Below, in pieces: positions 5,208 to 7,472 of a stretch of 7,472 nt of DNA. Position 1 is the first letter of the stretch. Every line of letters begins with the position of its first letter. The notes under the pieces are model-generated. The model had not been told where the DNA came from and ran no database searches. It saw only the letters and a program-made list of their open reading frames with translations. Position numbers and translations under genes: made by a program. Origin of the DNA: Acidimicrobiia bacterium (GTDB lineage: Bacteria; Actinomycetota; Acidimicrobiia; Acidimicrobiales; Ilumatobacteraceae). The DNA lies in NCBI GenBank assembly GCA_009926705.1, contig RFOJ01000037.1:1-7472 (forward strand). The letters are read 5' to 3'.

Positions 5208-7367
5208 GTGGTTGGAGCTCGCACGTTGAGCGAACACGATTCAAAACTGGCGCTTGCGCAGCACGGTGCCCGGGTGTCGCGAGAAGTGGTGGTGGCCGAC
5301 GCATCGAGCGCAGCTCGTGCCGCCGCGGACATCGGATTTCCGGTTGTCGTCAAACTGGTGGGTGAGCGCCTGGCACACAAGAGCGAGCGCGGTCTCGTCA
5401 AGCTCGGTTTACGAGACCAGGCGGCAGTTGAGGCTGCTGCCACCGAACTGCTCGGCAAGAAACGAGCCGACGACGGCGACGTCTCGTTGCTCGTGGCAGA
5501 GCAAGTTGGCGGATCGAGAGAACTGATCGTCGGCATGGTGCGCGACCCGGCGTTCGGAGTGGTGGTCGTCATCGGAGCAGGGGGAGTGACCGCAGAGGCG
5601 CTGGGCGACACACAGATGCGCCTCGCCCCGCTTCAGCGACACGATCTCGACGACATGCTCGATTCGCTCGCGACCTCGTCGGTCTACGGAGATTTCCGCA
5701 ACCAGCGACCAGTAGATCGTGAAGCTCTGTGGAAGATCGTCGATGCCGTTGCACGTGTGGGGTCTGCTCGCGCCGACGTGATGTCAATCGACGTCAATCC
5801 CGTCATCGTCACCGCAGCCGGCGAGCCGGTGGTGGTGGATGCGCTCATCGAGCTCGGCGAATCGGCGACCAACACGAGACCAAGCGTCGAGATTCCTCGC
5901 CACGATGACACATCGTTTAAGGCGCTCTTTGACCCGCGAGGCGTCGTGGTGCTCGGAGCTTCGACGCACCCTGGCAAGTTTGGTTTCGTCTCGCTACACA
6001 ATTTGTTGGCCAGCGGCTACAAAGGCAAGGTCGCTGCGACCAATCTTTCGCGCGAGAACGTGCTCGGCATTCAGACGGTGGAGTCACTCGCTGAGTTGCC
6101 GAGTGGCGAGTACGACCTCGCCTTCTTCTGTACTCCTGCGGCAGCCAACGAAGCGCTCGTCGCACAGTGTGCCGAGCGTGGCATCAAGGCAGCATTCGTG
6201 ACGTCGGCCGGCTACGGCGAAGCAGACGAGGTTGGCAAGGCGGCAGAGCGCAGCTTGGTGGCATCCGCGGAACGGCACGGCGTGCTGCTCGCAGGCCCGA
6301 ACGGCCAAGGCGTCGTGAGCACACCGAGCCAACTGTGCGCCCAGATCGTGGCGCCGTATCCGCCGAGAGGTTCCATCTCTATCGCCAGCCAGAGCGGCAA
6401 CTTCGTGAGCAGCTTCATGAATCTCGCACGCTCGACAGGAGTGGGCATCGCCCGCGCGGTTTCGGCGGGCAACGCCGCAGCAGTCGATGTGGCCGACTTC
6501 GTCGAATGGATGTCGCGCGACGAAGCAACACGGGTTGTGTTGTCGTACGTCGAAGGCGTGAGCGACGGACACAGGTTGCGCGAGGCGCTCGCGCGAGCGA
6601 CTTCGCGAAAGCCCGTGGTGATGCTGAAAGGAGGCGCATCCGCCGAGGGAGCACGCGCCGCAGCGAGCCACACCGGGGCGATGGCGTCAGACATCAAGGT
6701 ATTCGATGGGTTGTGTCGCCAGCTCGGAGTCGTGCGCGCCGACACCGTCGACGAAGCGTTCGACGCCGCAGCCCTCATGTCGACTGCGCCGCTGCCGCGC
6801 GGCAACCGAGTAGCGATCCTCACCACTGCGGGCGGCTGGGGCGTCGTCACGTCGGATGCGCTGAGCCGCGACGGCGTGTTGCAATTGGCCGAGCTGCCCG
6901 CCGACGTGATGGAGAAACTCGACTCGCTGCTGCCCGCTCGATGGTCGCGCAATAACCCGGTCGACTGCGCCGGGGGAGAAACACGCGACACGATTCCCGC
7001 TGTGCTCGAGGTGCTCGCCAGGTCGTCTGCCGTCGATGCGGTGGTGTACCTCGGCATCGGCATCCAGGCGAACCAAGCTCGTCTAATGCGCGAAGGCGGG
7101 TTCCACCCAGAACACGGTTTGGCGCGCATCGTCGACTATCACGAACGACAAGACGAACGTTTCGCCACTGCCGCACATGAACTTTCGCGCGACACCGGCA
7201 AGCCGATTCTCGTCGCCACCGAACTCGCGGTTTCCGACCCAGACAATGCCGGGCCGCAGACGGTGCGACGCCTCGGGGGAATGTGCTTTGCGAGCGGCCC
7301 GCGCGCCGTGCGCGCCCTCGCACATGCGTACCGCTACTCGCGATACCGCGGACTCCACGATGCGTGA
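5208..7367 (+). CDS. NDP-forming acyl-CoA synthetase, ATP-grasp (beta) domain first
   Basis: This belongs to the acetate-CoA ligase (ADP-forming)/succinyl-CoA synthetase-like superfamily: acyl-CoA plus NDP and phosphate interconvert with acid, CoA and NTP through a phosphohistidine. Over 719 residues I see an N-terminal ATP-grasp part (about 5-225) with AHKSERGLVKLGL (H57), GGSRELIVGMVRDPAFG and the metal-site strand SIDVNPVIV. A Rossmann CoA-binding domain (about 238-370) has GVVVLGAS and LAGPNGQGV. Two flavodoxin-like ligase domains follow, from SISIASQSGNF (about 388) and from RVAILTTAGGWG. SHTGA carries the predicted phosphorylated H488, matching the succinyl-CoA synthetase alpha histidine. 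The order beta-then-alpha is the reverse of the common single-chain acetyl-CoA synthetases. The substrate cannot be read; a carboxylic acid is likely. The start is GTG 5208, supported by TACCGT 8 bases upstream and by the conserved RTLSEHDSK opening; TTG 5226 with GGAG is the alternative (713 residues). Reading is open back to 5025 but those residues are antisense to the neighbour. Confidence 0.93.
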   Translation: MVGARTLSEHDSKLALAQHGARVSREVVVADASSAARAAADIGFPVVVKLVGERLAHKSERGLVKLGLRDQAAVEAAATELLGKKRADDGDVSLLVAEQVGGSRELIVGMVRDPAFGVVVVIGAGGVTAEALGDTQMRLAPLQRHDLDDMLDSLATSSVYGDFRNQRPVDREALWKIVDAVARVGSARADVMSIDVNPVIVTAAGEPVVVDALIELGESATNTRPSVEIPRHDDTSFKALFDPRGVVVLGASTHPGKFGFVSLHNLLASGYKGKVAATNLSRENVLGIQTVESLAELPSGEYDLAFFCTPAAANEALVAQCAERGIKAAFVTSAGYGEADEVGKAAERSLVASAERHGVLLAGPNGQGVVSTPSQLCAQIVAPYPPRGSISIASQSGNFVSSFMNLARSTGVGIARAVSAGNAAAVDVADFVEWMSRDEATRVVLSYVEGVSDGHRLREALARATSRKPVVMLKGGASAEGARAAASHTGAMASDIKVFDGLCRQLGVVRADTVDEAFDAAALMSTAPLPRGNRVAILTTAGGWGVVTSDALSRDGVLQLAELPADVMEKLDSLLPARWSRNNPVDCAGGETRDTIPAVLEVLARSSAVDAVVYLGIGIQANQARLMREGGFHPEHGLARIVDYHERQDERFATAAHELSRDTGKPILVATELAVSDPDNAGPQTVRRLGGMCFASGPRAVRALAHAYRYSRYRGLHDA

Positions 7368-7472
7368 CGAGTTCATGCGCCTGTGGGCGACGTTCAGACG
7401 GCGCGTCGCTCGATTCGATCGGCATGTCGTGGAGACCGAGCCGCAACGTGCAGCAGCGAGCGTCATCGTCGC
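7360..7472 (+). CDS. Start of an unidentified gene, cut off by the window end
   Basis: An ATG at 7360 overlaps the acyl-CoA synthetase stop by 8 bases and opens a frame that stays open for 37 codons to the window edge. It begins MRDEFMRLWATFRRRVARFD and continues to ETEPQRAAASVIV. A second in-frame ATG lies at 7375. The overlap suggests translational coupling and an operon with the synthetase. The visible part is a basic amphipathic helix followed by the start of a hydrophobic strand. A strand of the PQRAAASVIV kind after a helix resembles the opening of some Nudix hydrolases, including CoA pyrophosphatases, but 37 residues cannot support that assignment. Confidence 0.6.
   Translation, partial: MRDEFMRLWATFRRRVARFDRHVVETEPQRAAASVIV

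Noticed and set aside
6212..7129. Minus-strand open frame of 305 codons opposite the acyl-CoA synthetase gene
   Set aside because: The Ser/Ala/Thr/Pro/Arg-rich translation has no recognisable motif. Long antisense frames are expected opposite GC-rich genes, and the + strand gene is well supported throughout.
1..7472. An unusual defence, mobile or novel biosynthetic system
   Set aside because: All long genes but the 135-residue protein belong to common housekeeping families. There are no repeats, transposase-like genes, att-like sequences or composition breaks that I can see.

Overview
The window is a dense, GC-rich stretch of bacterial chromosome that looks like ordinary housekeeping sequence. 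GTG starts, a long-form transaldolase beside a transketolase, a lack of Shine-Dalgarno sequences and possible leaderless starts suggest an actinobacterium. I lean towards an Acidimicrobiia-type lineage, but this is inference from protein style; there is no rRNA or other marker here. I see no mobile element, CRISPR array, tRNA or rRNA.

Layout. On the + strand, positions 2-1336 hold the C-terminal two thirds of the ribosome-associated GTPase TypA/BipA; its G domain lies before the window. A 66-residue helical protein of unknown function follows 11 bases later (1348-1548). A short convergent gap (1549-1621) separates these from a minus-strand block. Read in its own direction, that block is an uncharacterised 135-residue protein (5180-4773), transketolase (4698-2734) and transaldolase (2731-1622). 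The last two nearly touch and form the non-oxidative pentose phosphate pair that interconverts sugar phosphates. The expected actinobacterial followers zwf, opcA and pgl are absent after tal.

From a very short divergent region (5181-5207) the + strand carries a 719-residue NDP-forming acyl-CoA synthetase (5208-7367) with the ATP-grasp part first. Its stop codon overlaps the start of another gene by 8 bases; that gene runs off the window end (7360-7472).

The most notable non-coding signal is that four genes without a good Shine-Dalgarno site each have a TANNNT hexamer ending 7-9 bases before the start codon. This is the geometry expected for leaderless transcripts. In the divergent region the two hexamers, on opposite strands, share one TA step, which would make a compact bidirectional promoter. 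It would drive the 135-residue gene one way and the acyl-CoA synthetase the other. These promoter calls rest on pattern only.
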